Assembly (NCBI RefSeq): GCF_013378055.1
Contig: NZ_CP051130.1
Span: 1,364,001-1,428,000, forward strand
From: Parasphingopyxis sp. CP4
Lineage (GTDB): Bacteria > Pseudomonadota > Alphaproteobacteria > Sphingomonadales > Sphingomonadaceae
DNA length: 64,000 nucleotides
Reading direction: 5' to 3'
The notes below the pieces were generated by a model that worked only from the letters and a program-made list of their open reading frames with translations, was not told where the DNA came from and made no database searches. This document shows positions 1 through 8,531 of the stretch, in pieces (position 1 is the first letter of the stretch; each line of letters opens with the position of its first letter). Made by a program: the position numbers and the translations under genes.

Positions 1-1
1 G

Positions 2-1123
2 CTGAAGATCACGCTAAACCGCCGCGAACAATTTGCATTGGAAAAAGTGCTCGTCGATGAGCTGCTGGGTCTTGGACCGTTGGAAGAGCTCCTCTCCGAT
101 CCGGATATCAACGATATCATGGTGAACGGTCCGGAACAGACCTATATTGAGCGCAAGGGTAAGCTGGAACTCGCCAAGATTAAGTTCCGCGATGAAGAGC
201 ATCTGCTCCAGATCGCGCAGCGGATTTGTAACTCGGTTGGCCGTCGTGTCGACCAGACAACGCCGCTGGCCGATGCTCGTCTAGCCGATGGTTCTCGTGT
301 AAACGTGATTGTGCCGCCGCTGTCATTGCGCGGTACCGCGATCTCCATTCGTAAATTCTCGGACAAGCCGATCACCATCGACATGATGAAAGATTTCGGT
401 TCGATGTCGCGCAAGATGTCGACGTTCCTCAAAGTCGCCGGTGCCAGCCGCTTCAATGTGGTTATTTCTGGCGGTACGGGTTCGGGTAAGACGACGATGC
501 TCAATGCCATGTCGAAAATGATCGACCCGGGCGAGCGCGTGCTGACGATTGAGGATGCCGCCGAGCTTCGCTTGCAACAGCCGCACTGGCTGCCGCTGGA
601 AACGCGCCCGGCCAACCTTGAAGGCAAGGGTGAAATCTCAATTGGTGACCTTGTGAAGAACGCCCTGCGTATGCGTCCTGACCGGATCATCCTGGGTGAG
701 ATTCGTGGCGCGGAATGTTTTGACCTTCTGGCCGCCATGAATACGGGCCATGATGGCTCCATGTGTACGCTTCACTCCAACAGCCCGCGCGAATGCCTTG
801 GTCGTATGGAAAACATGGTCATGATGGGAGACATCAAGATCCCGAAAGAAGCGATCTCCAAGCAGATTGCCGACTCGGTTGATCTGATCATTCAGGTGAA
901 GCGTCTGCGCGATGGTTCGCGTCGCACAACCAACATCACCGAAGTGATCGGCATGGAAGGCGATGTCATCGTTACCCAGGAACTGTTCAAGTTCGAATAT
1001 ACCGGTGAAGATGATAACGGGAAGATCGAGGGCGAATATCGCTCAATGGGTCTGCGTCCGTACACGCTCGAAAAAGCCAAGGCCTTTGGTTTTGAACAGC
1101 CGTGCCTGGATGCCTGTCTGTAG
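2..1123 (+). CDS. cpaF: Tad/Flp pilus assembly ATPase CpaF (5' end outside window)
   Basis: This is the ATPase that powers Tad/Flp pilus assembly, a cytoplasmic hexamer of the type II/IV secretion ATPase superfamily. The frame is open to the left edge (in frame from base 2), so the true start lies upstream; the TTG at 38 is only an internal codon. Visible motifs are Walker A GGTGSGKTT (about 471-497), the acidic segment LTIEDAAEL, the Walker B region RIILGEIRG and the His box CTLHSNS. The C-terminus is intact. Other tad/cpa genes should lie to the left; nothing to the right belongs to the pilus system. The family call is firm. Confidence 0.95.
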   Translation: MKITLNRREQFALEKVLVDELLGLGPLEELLSDPDINDIMVNGPEQTYIERKGKLELAKIKFRDEEHLLQIAQRICNSVGRRVDQTTPLADARLADGSRVNVIVPPLSLRGTAISIRKFSDKPITIDMMKDFGSMSRKMSTFLKVAGASRFNVVISGGTGSGKTTMLNAMSKMIDPGERVLTIEDAAELRLQQPHWLPLETRPANLEGKGEISIGDLVKNALRMRPDRIILGEIRGAECFDLLAAMNTGHDGSMCTLHSNSPRECLGRMENMVMMGDIKIPKEAISKQIADSVDLIIQVKRLRDGSRRTTNITEVIGMEGDVIVTQELFKFEYTGEDDNGKIEGEYRSMGLRPYTLEKAKAFGFEQPCLDACL

Positions 1124-1139
1124 GACCGGTGCGGGACTG

Positions 1140-1322
1140 TTAAAGACCGCCTACCGCCAATAGCCCGAGCATTGCGGCTGCAATTCCGGCCAACACCATC
1201 AGCAATGTCCAATTGACCCAGCCAACCTTGTCGAGCTGGTCGCGATTATTGCGTCGCCAATCCATCCAACCAGCGATTATGGCGAACGCCAAGGCTATTC
1301 CGGCGGCAATACCAAGCGTCAT
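1140..1322 (-). CDS. Small two-helix membrane protein, unknown function
   Basis: A 60-residue protein with two predicted membrane helices (about residues 2-19 and 37-57) joined by a short charged loop containing WMDWRRNNRDQ. It is convergent with cpaF and divergent from the siderophore receptor. I do not recognise a named family. Support for it being real is the clean hydrophobic-charged-hydrophobic pattern and the otherwise empty interval; there is no strong Shine-Dalgarno sequence. It could be a spurious frame, so confidence is moderate. Confidence 0.55.
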   Translation of the reverse strand: MTLGIAAGIALAFAIIAGWMDWRRNNRDQLDKVGWVNWTLLMVLAGIAAAMLGLLAVGGL

Positions 1323-1401
1323 CTACACCCACTCCGAAGCGCCACCGCGCGAAACACACTCGCAATCTGAACCATGTTTTTCCTACATTTGCAGCTTTTT
1401 T

Positions 1402-1440
1402 GATTGTTTTTGATAATCGTTATCATTATCGAAAACAATC
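1402..1440 (+). promoter_or_regulatory. Fur box inside a longer palindrome
   Basis: Bases 1412-1430 read GATAATCGTTATCATTATC, matching 16 of 19 positions of the classical Fur consensus. It is centred in a larger inverted repeat whose 15-base arms (1402-1416 and 1426-1440) match at 14 positions. It lies 36 bases before the start of the TonB-dependent receptor, the expected place for iron repression. Confidence 0.85.
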
Positions 1441-1476
1441 AACAGCCTGATTCCTCTGGTGCAGATTGGATTGTAC

Positions 1477-3621
1477 ATGTTTTCCCGAGTATCGCGTTCC
1501 GGCCTTTCGCTTCTGGCCGGCATTTCGTCAATCGCTTTTGCCAGCAACGCAGCCATTGCCCAGGGAGTTCCAGTAGCGCCAGCATCCAGTGTCCTCGTAT
1601 CCACCGGCCCTACAATCGTGGTCACGGGCCAGTATCTGGAAGGCGCAACAATCAGCGCCACGAAGACGGAAACGCCGCTGATCGACGTACCACAAAGCGT
1701 GTCGATTCTGTCTCGCGAACAGATTGACGATCAGGTGCTCGGCGATATTGGCGATGTGCTCCGCTATACCCCCGGCGCATCAATCGGCCAGGGTGAAGGC
1801 CATCGCGATCAGATAACAATCCGCGGCCAGAACACCACGGCCGATTTCTATGTCGACGGCTTGCGCGATGACGTTCAATATTTCCGTCCGCTCTACAATC
1901 TCGAGCGCATCGAGATCCTGCGCGGCTCGAACGCGCTGATATTCGGTCGCGGCGGCGGCGGCGGTGTGATCAACCGCGTTACGAAGACGGCCCGTGTACG
2001 AGAGACATTCGGTGGTGGTACATTCGGCGTCGACACCTTCGGGTCGGTCTATGTCAGCGGCGATGCCAATATTGCTGCGAGCGAAGCCGTCGGACTGCGG
2101 CTCAATGCCTTTTACGAATCCCTCGACAATCATCGCGACTTCTACAGCGGCGATCGGTTCGCGCTCAATCCGACGGCCACGGTCCGACTTGGCGAGGACA
2201 CACGCGTGATCGGCTCCTATGAATATGTCGATGATGATCGCACGGTCGATCGCGGTGTCCCATCGCTGCGCGGTGCACCGCTCGAGGGTTTTGTCGAGAC
2301 CTTTTTCGGCGCCCCCGGCACCAATGTGACGACGCTCCAGGCGCATATCTCGCGCCTGCGCTTCGAACATGATTTCTCGGACAGCCTGACCTATAATTCG
2401 ACCCTGCAATATGCAGATTACAACAAGCTCTATCAGAATATCTATCCGATCGGCTTTGACGATGTCGCAAACACGACGTCCCTGGACGGCTATCGCGATA
2501 CGACCCAACGCGAAAATCTGATCATCCAGGGCAATCTTGTCTGGGAAGGCAATACCGGCGCACTCGGCCATACGCTGTTGCTCGGCTATGAATATGGCGA
2601 TCAGCAGACCCGGAATGCCCGGCGCGATATATTCTTCGCACCGAGCATGGATGATCAGATCACGATCGGCTTTAGCGATCCGCTGGCGATCCCGGCTTTC
2701 TCCTTCCCCGCCTTTACCCGCGCGCGGAGCTCGGATGCGGAATTCTTTTCGATCTATGCGCAGGACCAGATCGCGATTGGCGATCACTTCATCATCGTCG
2801 TTGGAATTCGCTTTGATCGGTTCGAGATCGACGTCGTCGACCAGATCGAGATCAATGATGGCGCGGCAGACGGGAATGACGGTTTTCTCAGCCGTAGCGA
2901 CAGTGAATGGTCGCCTCGGATCGGCCTGATTTACAAGCCGCAGGATAATGTCTCGCTCTATGCAAGCTATGCCCGCTCCTTCCTGCCGCGCTCCGGCGAT
3001 CAATTCCTGTCACTCTCACCGACGACCGAAAACTTGGCGCCCGAACAGTTCGACAATTATGAGATCGGCGTGAAATGGGACCTGCAGCCTGCGCTGAGCC
3101 TGACGGCGGCGATCTTCCGGCTTGATCGGGAGAATGGCACGACGCCGGACCCCAACGATCCCGGCAACTCGATCCTTACCGGCAGCCGCACCGAAGGGTT
3201 TGAAGTGCAGCTGGTCGGCGAGATCCTGCCCGGTTGGAGCGTCAATGCGGGCTATAGCTATCTCGACGCCGATGAGCGCGGCCGCGTGGTCGGCGCTGCT
3301 CTGGCGAACCGGACGCTCGCCCAGGTGCCCGAGCATATGTTCTCGATGTGGAACCATGTGGACATAACGCGCCGGTTCGGTGTCGGCTTTGGCGTGACGC
3401 ATCAATCGTCGCAGTTCGCGTCGATCGACAACAGCGTGCGCCTGCCGAGCTTCACCCGCTTCGATGCGGCTCTGTTCTACGACATTAGCGATGATGTCCG
3501 GATGCAGGTGAATGTCGAAAATCTGTTCGACGAGGATTATTTCCCAGCCGGGCACAACAATAACAATATCTCGACCGGCGAGCCGCTCAACGCGCGCTTC
3601 ACGATCCGGGCGAGCTTCTAA
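1477..3621 (+). CDS. TonB-dependent siderophore receptor
   Basis: Outer-membrane receptor for ferric-siderophore uptake, energised by TonB. The protein has a signal peptide ending near SNAAIAQG, then a plug domain (roughly residues 50-160) with the typical run TPLIDVPQSVSILS, the segment VLRYTPGASIGQGEG, DFYVDGLRDDVQ and IEILRGSNALIFGRG, followed by a 22-strand barrel ending in LNARFTIRASF with a terminal Phe. It is 714 residues from the ATG at 1477; a GTG at 1459 is also in frame, but the ATG gives a normal signal peptide and has GGA seven bases upstream. Plug sequence resembles catecholate/hydroxamate receptors (FhuE/Fiu type); the ligand cannot be told. A Fur box upstream indicates iron repression. 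Confidence 0.93.
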   Translation: MFSRVSRSGLSLLAGISSIAFASNAAIAQGVPVAPASSVLVSTGPTIVVTGQYLEGATISATKTETPLIDVPQSVSILSREQIDDQVLGDIGDVLRYTPGASIGQGEGHRDQITIRGQNTTADFYVDGLRDDVQYFRPLYNLERIEILRGSNALIFGRGGGGGVINRVTKTARVRETFGGGTFGVDTFGSVYVSGDANIAASEAVGLRLNAFYESLDNHRDFYSGDRFALNPTATVRLGEDTRVIGSYEYVDDDRTVDRGVPSLRGAPLEGFVETFFGAPGTNVTTLQAHISRLRFEHDFSDSLTYNSTLQYADYNKLYQNIYPIGFDDVANTTSLDGYRDTTQRENLIIQGNLVWEGNTGALGHTLLLGYEYGDQQTRNARRDIFFAPSMDDQITIGFSDPLAIPAFSFPAFTRARSSDAEFFSIYAQDQIAIGDHFIIVVGIRFDRFEIDVVDQIEINDGAADGNDGFLSRSDSEWSPRIGLIYKPQDNVSLYASYARSFLPRSGDQFLSLSPTTENLAPEQFDNYEIGVKWDLQPALSLTAAIFRLDRENGTTPDPNDPGNSILTGSRTEGFEVQLVGEILPGWSVNAGYSYLDADERGRVVGAALANRTLAQVPEHMFSMWNHVDITRRFGVGFGVTHQSSQFASIDNSVRLPSFTRFDAALFYDISDDVRMQVNVENLFDEDYFPAGHNNNNISTGEPLNARFTIRASF

Positions 3622-3630
3622 CCAACGCAA

Positions 3631-3665
3631 CGGGGCCGCGTGCGGTAAAAACGCGCGCGGCCCCG
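3631..3665. terminator. Hairpin between convergent genes
   Basis: A perfect 10-bp stem, CGGGGCCGCG with CGCGGCCCCG, sits between the receptor gene and phaR, which converge here. No long T-run follows on either side, so termination strength is uncertain; its position favours a bidirectional terminator. Confidence 0.6.
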
Positions 3666-3680
3666 ATTGCTGTTAGCGAA

Positions 3681-4235
3681 TTATTTGCTGAGTTTTTCGA
3701 TCTGGTCCTGAAGCTGGGCCAGCTGTTCCTTCAGCGCATCGACTTCTGCGTCACGCTGGCTTTCCGGTTCGGCTTCGGCGCCCGGCTTGATTGTCTGCTG
3801 GAACGCACCGGCGGCCGCTTCGAACATTTCCATGTTGCGCCGCGCGATCTCCCCGAAAGGTCCGGAGCCAAGCGCCCCTTCCATCGCATCGCGAAACTTG
3901 GCCTGGTTGCGCTGGAACGCTTCCATCGAGGCTTCGAGATATTGCGGCACCATCGCCGACATGGAGTTGCCATACATGCCGATCAGATCGCGCAAAAAGC
4001 TCACCGGGAGCATATTTTGCCCATGGCTTTCCTCTTCCATGATGATCTGGGTGAGGACACTGCGCGTAATATCTTCGCCGCTCTTCGCATCGATCACCTG
4101 AAAGTCACGCTTGTCGCGAATCATGTCACCAAGATGATCGAGCGTGATGTAACTCGAGCTTTCGGTGTTATAGAGACGCCGGTTTGCGTATTTCTTGATA
4201 ATGACCGTGTCAGAACTGGAAGCGGATTTCGCCAT
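3681..4235 (-). CDS. phaR: Polyhydroxyalkanoate synthesis repressor PhaR
   Basis: Transcriptional regulator that links PHA granule formation to expression of phasin and PHA genes. The 184-residue protein begins with the PHB/PHA accumulation regulator DNA-binding domain (residues about 11-70, motif KKYANRRLYNT), followed by the PHB_acc domain (about 75-115, containing MEEESHGQNMLPVSFLRDLI) and a Gln/Glu/Leu-rich C-terminal coiled-coil tail ending LAQLQDQIEKLSK. The ATG at 4235 has GGAG eight bases upstream; an upstream in-frame ATG would add 46 unlikely residues. The neighbours, a PhaC-like hydrolase and a thiolase, fit the role. Confidence 0.93.
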   Translation of the reverse strand: MAKSASSSDTVIIKKYANRRLYNTESSSYITLDHLGDMIRDKRDFQVIDAKSGEDITRSVLTQIIMEEESHGQNMLPVSFLRDLIGMYGNSMSAMVPQYLEASMEAFQRNQAKFRDAMEGALGSGPFGEIARRNMEMFEAAAGAFQQTIKPGAEAEPESQRDAEVDALKEQLAQLQDQIEKLSK

Positions 4236-4237
4236 GT

Positions 4238-5320
4238 ATGAGTCTCCAACTGTTGAATCCCGACTTAGCACCTGGAGATAGTGCACTGCAACACAAACCC
4301 CGCCCCCTCCCACTATTCCTTGATTTGCTGCGCAGCGAAACCGCAGCATCGCCGGAGCGAATGGCGGCCGCACTGGCCGGTTTGAAAGCCTATCAGCAAG
4401 CCGATCGCACAGACCCTCCTCCGCCCATGCCCGTCGCCGCCCAATCCGGGCGCGCGCGCTTGCTCGATTATGGTGGATCTGGCCCGGCCGCGATCTTCGT
4501 CCCCTCGCTGATCAACCCGCCCACGATTCTTGACCTCGCGACTGACAATTCGCTGCTTCGCTGGCTCAGCGATAATGGTGTCCATCCTTATCTCGTCGAT
4601 TGGGGTGCGCCGACTCCAGAAGAGTCCGCGCTTTCGGTCGCCGGCCATGTCGAGACATTGCTGCTTCCGCTGATCGACGCATTGGACGCGCCCGCACATC
4701 TGGTTGGCTATTGCATGGGCGGAACGATGGCGACAGCCGCGGCTGCGTTGCGCACGCCGCTTTCACTCGTGACGATGGCCGCACCATGGCGGTTCGACGG
4801 CTTTCCCGACGAAGCCCGGGACGGGCTGAACGCGCTATGGGACAATGCGCAGGCGACCGCGCGCGACATCGGTGCGCTACCGATGGAGGTACTGCAGACG
4901 GGGTTCTGGAAACTCGATCCGGCACGCACCGTCAGCAAGTTCGAAATGTTCGGCAAGCTCGAACCGGGCAGCGCACGGGCAACAGGCTTTGTTGCACTGG
5001 AAGACTGGGCCAATGACGGCCCGCCGCTAACCTATGGCGCGGGGCGCGAGCTGATCGAAGATCTCTTCACGGCCAATGTTTCCGGTAAAGGGGAATGGCG
5101 GGTCGGCGGTGTGATCGTCGACCCCGCCGCGCTCCCCTGCCCCACGCTCGATATCATCTCGAGCAGCGATCGGATTGTTCCCGAAGCCACTGCCGCCAGG
5201 GCCGGTGAGGTCATCACACTGTCGCAGGGCCATGTCGGCATGGTTGTCGGCGGACGCGGACGGACCGCATTATGGGAGCCGCTCGGGCAATGGCTTTCGC
5301 AGGTGCAACATAATAGCTAA
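4238..5320 (+). CDS. PhaC-like alpha/beta hydrolase with Cys nucleophile
   Basis: A 360-residue alpha/beta-hydrolase that resembles PHA synthases rather than ordinary esterases: the nucleophile elbow is GYCMGG, with Cys159 in place of Ser, and Asp311 (SSSDRIVP) and His332 (QGHVGMVVG) complete a Cys-Asp-His triad spaced much as in class III PhaC. Length matches class III PhaC (about 355) and is far below class I (about 590). No phaE partner is adjacent. It could therefore be a PHA synthase-like polymerase, or a PHA-processing hydrolase. The start is doubtful: the ATG at 4238 is two bases from the phaR start on the other strand and has no clear ribosome-binding site; a TTG at 4253 is an alternative. 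Confidence 0.8.
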   Translation: MSLQLLNPDLAPGDSALQHKPRPLPLFLDLLRSETAASPERMAAALAGLKAYQQADRTDPPPPMPVAAQSGRARLLDYGGSGPAAIFVPSLINPPTILDLATDNSLLRWLSDNGVHPYLVDWGAPTPEESALSVAGHVETLLLPLIDALDAPAHLVGYCMGGTMATAAAALRTPLSLVTMAAPWRFDGFPDEARDGLNALWDNAQATARDIGALPMEVLQTGFWKLDPARTVSKFEMFGKLEPGSARATGFVALEDWANDGPPLTYGAGRELIEDLFTANVSGKGEWRVGGVIVDPAALPCPTLDIISSSDRIVPEATAARAGEVITLSQGHVGMVVGGRGRTALWEPLGQWLSQVQHNS

Positions 5321-5367
5321 GCTCGCGAGCGACTCCTGAACTATTTGCATGTGAAAGGGCCCGAGCC

Positions 5368-6540
5368 ATGTCCGATATCGTCATCACCGCCGCCAAACGA
5401 ACCCCCGTCGGCAGCTTTCTTGGTGCCTTTGGCACCACGCCCGCCCATGAACTGGGCCGCGTCGCCATCGAAGCCGCGCTGGAACAGGCCGGCATTGCGC
5501 CGGAAGATGTGTCGGAAGTCGTGCTCGGCCAGGTGTTGACCGCTGCACAGGGCCAGAACCCGGCGCGCCAAGCCTCGATGGGCGCTGGCATTCCGAAGGA
5601 AGTCCCCGCCTGGGGCGTCAATCAGGTCTGCGGATCGGGTCTGCGCGCCGTCGCGATTGCCAGTCAGCAAGTCGCGACAGGCGATGCGAGCATCGTGGTT
5701 GCCGGCGGACAGGAAAGCATGTCCCTGTCGCCTCATTGCCAGAATATGCGCAGTGGAACGAAGATGGGGCCGGTGAGTCTGGTCGACTCCATGATCAAAG
5801 ATGGCCTCACTGATGTCTTCAACGATTATCATATGGGCATCACCGCCGAAAACCTTGCCGAACAATATCAGGTAACCCGGGAAGATCAGGATGGCTTTGC
5901 GGCCCGCTCGCAAAACCTTGCCGAAGCCGCTCGCAGCGAAGGTCGCTTCGTCGACGAGATCGCCCCCGTGACCGTCGCCCATCGCAAGGGTGAAACGATC
6001 GTCGACCAGGATGAGTATATCCGCGAAGGCGTCACGACCGAAGGCCTGGCTGGCCTACGTCCTGCGTTCAAAAAGGACGGCACGGTAACCGCGGCGAATG
6101 CCAGCGGGATCAATGATGGCGCCGCAGCACTGGTCGTCATGTCAGCAGAGGAAGCCGAGAAACGCGGCGCGCCCGTGCTGTGTCGGATCGCAAGCTGGGC
6201 ATCGGCCGGCGTCGATCCATCGATCATGGGCATCGGTCCGGTTCCCGCCAGTCAGCGCGCCCTGGAAAAGGCCGGTTGGACGATTGCCGATCTTGACCTG
6301 ATCGAAGCCAATGAGGCCTTTGCCGCCCAGGCCCTGTCTGTGGGTAAGGAGCTCGGCTGGGATCCCGAAAAAGTGAATGTGAATGGCGGCGCCATCGCCA
6401 TCGGCCATCCGATCGGCGCGTCTGGCGCCCGCGTCCTGACGACATTGATCTACGAGATGCAACGCCGCGATGCGCATAAGGGCCTGGCGACATTGTGCAT
6501 CGGTGGCGGCATGGGAATCGCGATGTGCATTGAACGATAG
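5368..6540 (+). CDS. phaA: Acetyl-CoA acetyltransferase (biosynthetic-type thiolase)
   Basis: Condenses two acetyl-CoA to acetoacetyl-CoA, the first step of PHB synthesis, or runs the reverse reaction in degradation. The 390-residue protein carries the complete thiolase set: acylation Cys88 in [10 protein letters not shown], His347 in [10 protein letters not shown] and Cys377 in TLCIGGGMG, essentially the positions of the classic PhaA enzyme. It starts 47 bases after the PhaC-like gene on the same strand with AAAGGG upstream, so cotranscription is likely. The PHA assignment rests on the neighbourhood; atoB-like function in fatty-acid metabolism is equally possible from sequence alone. Confidence 0.9.
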   Translation: MSDIVITAAKRTPVGSFLGAFGTTPAHELGRVAIEAALEQAGIAPEDVSEVVLGQVLTAAQGQNPARQASMGAGIPKEVPAWGVNQVCGSGLRAVAIASQQVATGDASIVVAGGQESMSLSPHCQNMRSGTKMGPVSLVDSMIKDGLTDVFNDYHMGITAENLAEQYQVTREDQDGFAARSQNLAEAARSEGRFVDEIAPVTVAHRKGETIVDQDEYIREGVTTEGLAGLRPAFKKDGTVTAANASGINDGAAALVVMSAEEAEKRGAPVLCRIASWASAGVDPSIMGIGPVPASQRALEKAGWTIADLDLIEANEAFAAQALSVGKELGWDPEKVNVNGGAIAIGHPIGASGARVLTTLIYEMQRRDAHKGLATLCIGGGMGIAMCIER

Positions 6541-6667
6541 TGCTAATGCGCTGAAATAAATGGAAATTGCCACATATTGGTGATTTCCACCACATAGTCG
6601 CGATTCACCTCATATTTTCCTAACCGAATATTCATTAACTCCCTGCTATTGTGCGGTTTCTTGAAAC

Positions 6668-6683
6668 TGGCACGGGTCATGCT
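6668..6683 (+). promoter_or_regulatory. Candidate sigma-54 (-24/-12) promoter
   Basis: TGGCACGGGTCATGCT matches 15 of 16 positions of the sigma-54 consensus (TGGCACG N4 TTGCW), with the essential GG and GC dinucleotides 10 bases apart. Transcription would begin near 6694, about 48 bases before the next gene. A short inverted repeat TGGTG N5 CACCA at 6578-6592 lies where an enhancer-binding protein could act. This is inference from motif match only. Confidence 0.5.
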
Positions 6684-6741
6684 TATCTAAAGGGCATTAG
6701 CGGATAAAAATCCGTTGTGACTCAAAAATAGGGGTTCAGGA

Positions 6742-7560
6742 ATGTTCAAGGAATTTGCTCTTCTCGGTGCCGCAGCCGTCGCTGCCATCACCGGTTACGC
6801 TACCGACGCCTTCGGTGTCGGCCAACCCGAAGCGGTTGAAGGCCGCATCTATCACTATGTCCGCAGCAACCAGGACGGTAGCGGCGCAGAAAATGTCTAT
6901 GTGTATCGCGCTGCGTATAACCGGCTCGAAATCTACAAATCGAGCGAGCGCTGCGTTGATGCCGGTTTTGTCACTGCATGGGTCGATTCCGAAACCGGAA
7001 ACGCCACGGTGATCCAGGGTGGCCGGCTGATGCCGGAAGCCCGTCACGAGAATTTCGCGACGATCAGCTATGACGGTGCAGCCACGATGCTGCGCGCCGA
7101 AGCTGCCCTGCCGGACCGGATGGTTCGCCAACAGGTGCGCGTCACGGAACCGATCTTCCACCTTTATGATGCCGATCTCGCAACCCTGTCGGTTCAGACA
7201 ATGGGCCTGGATGACCCCCGCCAAGGCTTCTCATTCGCCCTGCCGACGATCTGGACCGAACCCGAGGACGGCCAATATGTCCGCCATCTCGGTGAAGCCA
7301 ATGCAGAGTTCGTCCGCGCCGAAGAGTATCAAGGCACCGCTGCCTTGCGCTTCGATGTGACCGGCAGCGCCTTTGGCGACAATGGCGGGCCGCTGTGGCT
7401 TGACGCACAATCCGGCCATGTGCTGGGCGCGCAATGGGGCATCCCCAATCGCCCGGGCATGGACGATTTCTCGATCCGCCTCGTCGAAACCGAAGATAGC
7501 GGTGATGCCGGTTGGCAAGCACTGTTGACCGATCACTTCGCAGGTTGCCCGACCGTCTAA
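6742..7560 (+). CDS. Secreted hypothetical protein
   Basis: A 272-residue protein with an N-terminal hydrophobic segment (LLGAAAVAAITGYATDAFG) that fits a signal peptide or membrane anchor; the rest is soluble, beta-rich and acidic, with two Cys (SERCVDAG and the C-terminal FAGCPTV) that could form a disulfide in the periplasm. I recognise no catalytic motif. The start has a good Shine-Dalgarno region (GGGGTTCAGGA). It is a single gene preceded by a 200-base AT-richer interval with a candidate sigma-54 promoter. The 50068-50841 protein has a similar architecture, but I cannot claim homology. Confidence 0.8.
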   Translation: MFKEFALLGAAAVAAITGYATDAFGVGQPEAVEGRIYHYVRSNQDGSGAENVYVYRAAYNRLEIYKSSERCVDAGFVTAWVDSETGNATVIQGGRLMPEARHENFATISYDGAATMLRAEAALPDRMVRQQVRVTEPIFHLYDADLATLSVQTMGLDDPRQGFSFALPTIWTEPEDGQYVRHLGEANAEFVRAEEYQGTAALRFDVTGSAFGDNGGPLWLDAQSGHVLGAQWGIPNRPGMDDFSIRLVETEDSGDAGWQALLTDHFAGCPTV

Positions 7561-7601
7561 GGCGAATTGCAATCACGAACAGGCGGCCCTAGCCTCGGCG
7601 A

Positions 7602-8531
7602 ATGAAGAACCCCATTCGTACGGCGCAGGGCCGCCTTTTTATGTGCCTTGCCGGATTGAGCGCCTGCACCATGACTGAACCCACGCCCACCGCGCCCGCC
7701 GCACCGACAGAAGCCGGCGACATCATGAGCTGGGATGATCTGTTCGGACGCACCCAACCGCAAACCGATATTCGGATCGCCTATGGCGAGGGCGACCTTC
7801 AATTTTCCGAGCTGTGGCTGCCCGAAGGCGATGGACCGCATCCCGTGGTATTGATGATCCACGGCGGATGTTGGCAAACCGATATTGCCGAGCGCGATAT
7901 CATGAACTGGATAGCGGAGGATTTGCGGGTCCGCGGCATCGCCGTCTGGAATATCGAATATCGCGGCGTGGACCGTGAAGGTGGCGGCTATCCCGGCACC
8001 TATGAGGATGTTCTCGCCGCTGGCGATTCTCTGATGCAGAATTGGGATCGCTACAATCTTGATGTTGAGCCCATTGTTGCCATCGGCCATTCCGCCGGTG
8101 GTCATTTGGCGCTGTGGCTGGCGGCACGGCAATCGGCCTTTACCGGTCAACCCCTGACCGGAGATGTGCGCCTGCCGATCAGCACGGTGATCAGCCAAGG
8201 CGGGCTGCCGGACCTTGAAGCGGGCATATTGCGCGAAGGCCATCCCTGCGGAGTCGAAGCTCCGCGGTTGATGATGGGCAACCAGCCCGAGCTCACATCG
8301 CCGCAGCGCATGCCGGCTGCAATGGCGCGCCAGATTCTCGTCAATTCGGATCGCGATCGGATCGCCCCGCCTGAATATGCCGAGGCTTATCGCAATGCCA
8401 ATCTGGCGCGCGATGCGACCAATATCGAACTGGTCGTGATTCCGGACGAAGGGCATGTCGAACTTGTGTCCCCCGGGACGGACAGCTGGAACCGGCAGGT
8501 TGAGCTGATCGAAGAGGCATTGGACCGATGA
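7602..8531 (+). CDS. Alpha/beta-hydrolase lipoprotein, possible arylformamidase
   Basis: A 309-residue alpha/beta-hydrolase with oxyanion-hole motif HGGCW, nucleophile elbow GHSAGG and a late Asp/His pair (NSDRDRIAPPE and DEGHVELV). HGG-x-W plus GHSAGG is the signature of the kynurenine-formamidase (AFMID/BNA7-type) and related esterases. The last four bases overlap the start of kynU (ATGA), so the two are translationally coupled, which makes N-formylkynurenine a plausible substrate. Oddly, the N-terminus ends in a lipobox-like LSAC, suggesting lipidation and export; if so, the formamidase role in the cytoplasm would be doubtful. A general BD-FAE-type carboxylesterase is the alternative. Confidence 0.8.
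   Translation: MKNPIRTAQGRLFMCLAGLSACTMTEPTPTAPAAPTEAGDIMSWDDLFGRTQPQTDIRIAYGEGDLQFSELWLPEGDGPHPVVLMIHGGCWQTDIAERDIMNWIAEDLRVRGIAVWNIEYRGVDREGGGYPGTYEDVLAAGDSLMQNWDRYNLDVEPIVAIGHSAGGHLALWLAARQSAFTGQPLTGDVRLPISTVISQGGLPDLEAGILREGHPCGVEAPRLMMGNQPELTSPQRMPAAMARQILVNSDRDRIAPPEYAEAYRNANLARDATNIELVVIPDEGHVELVSPGTDSWNRQVELIEEALDR

Noticed and set aside
1780-3003. 407-codon open frame antisense to the siderophore receptor
   Set aside because: High-GC codon bias produces long antisense frames; no domain or start signal supports it and the plus-strand receptor is certain.
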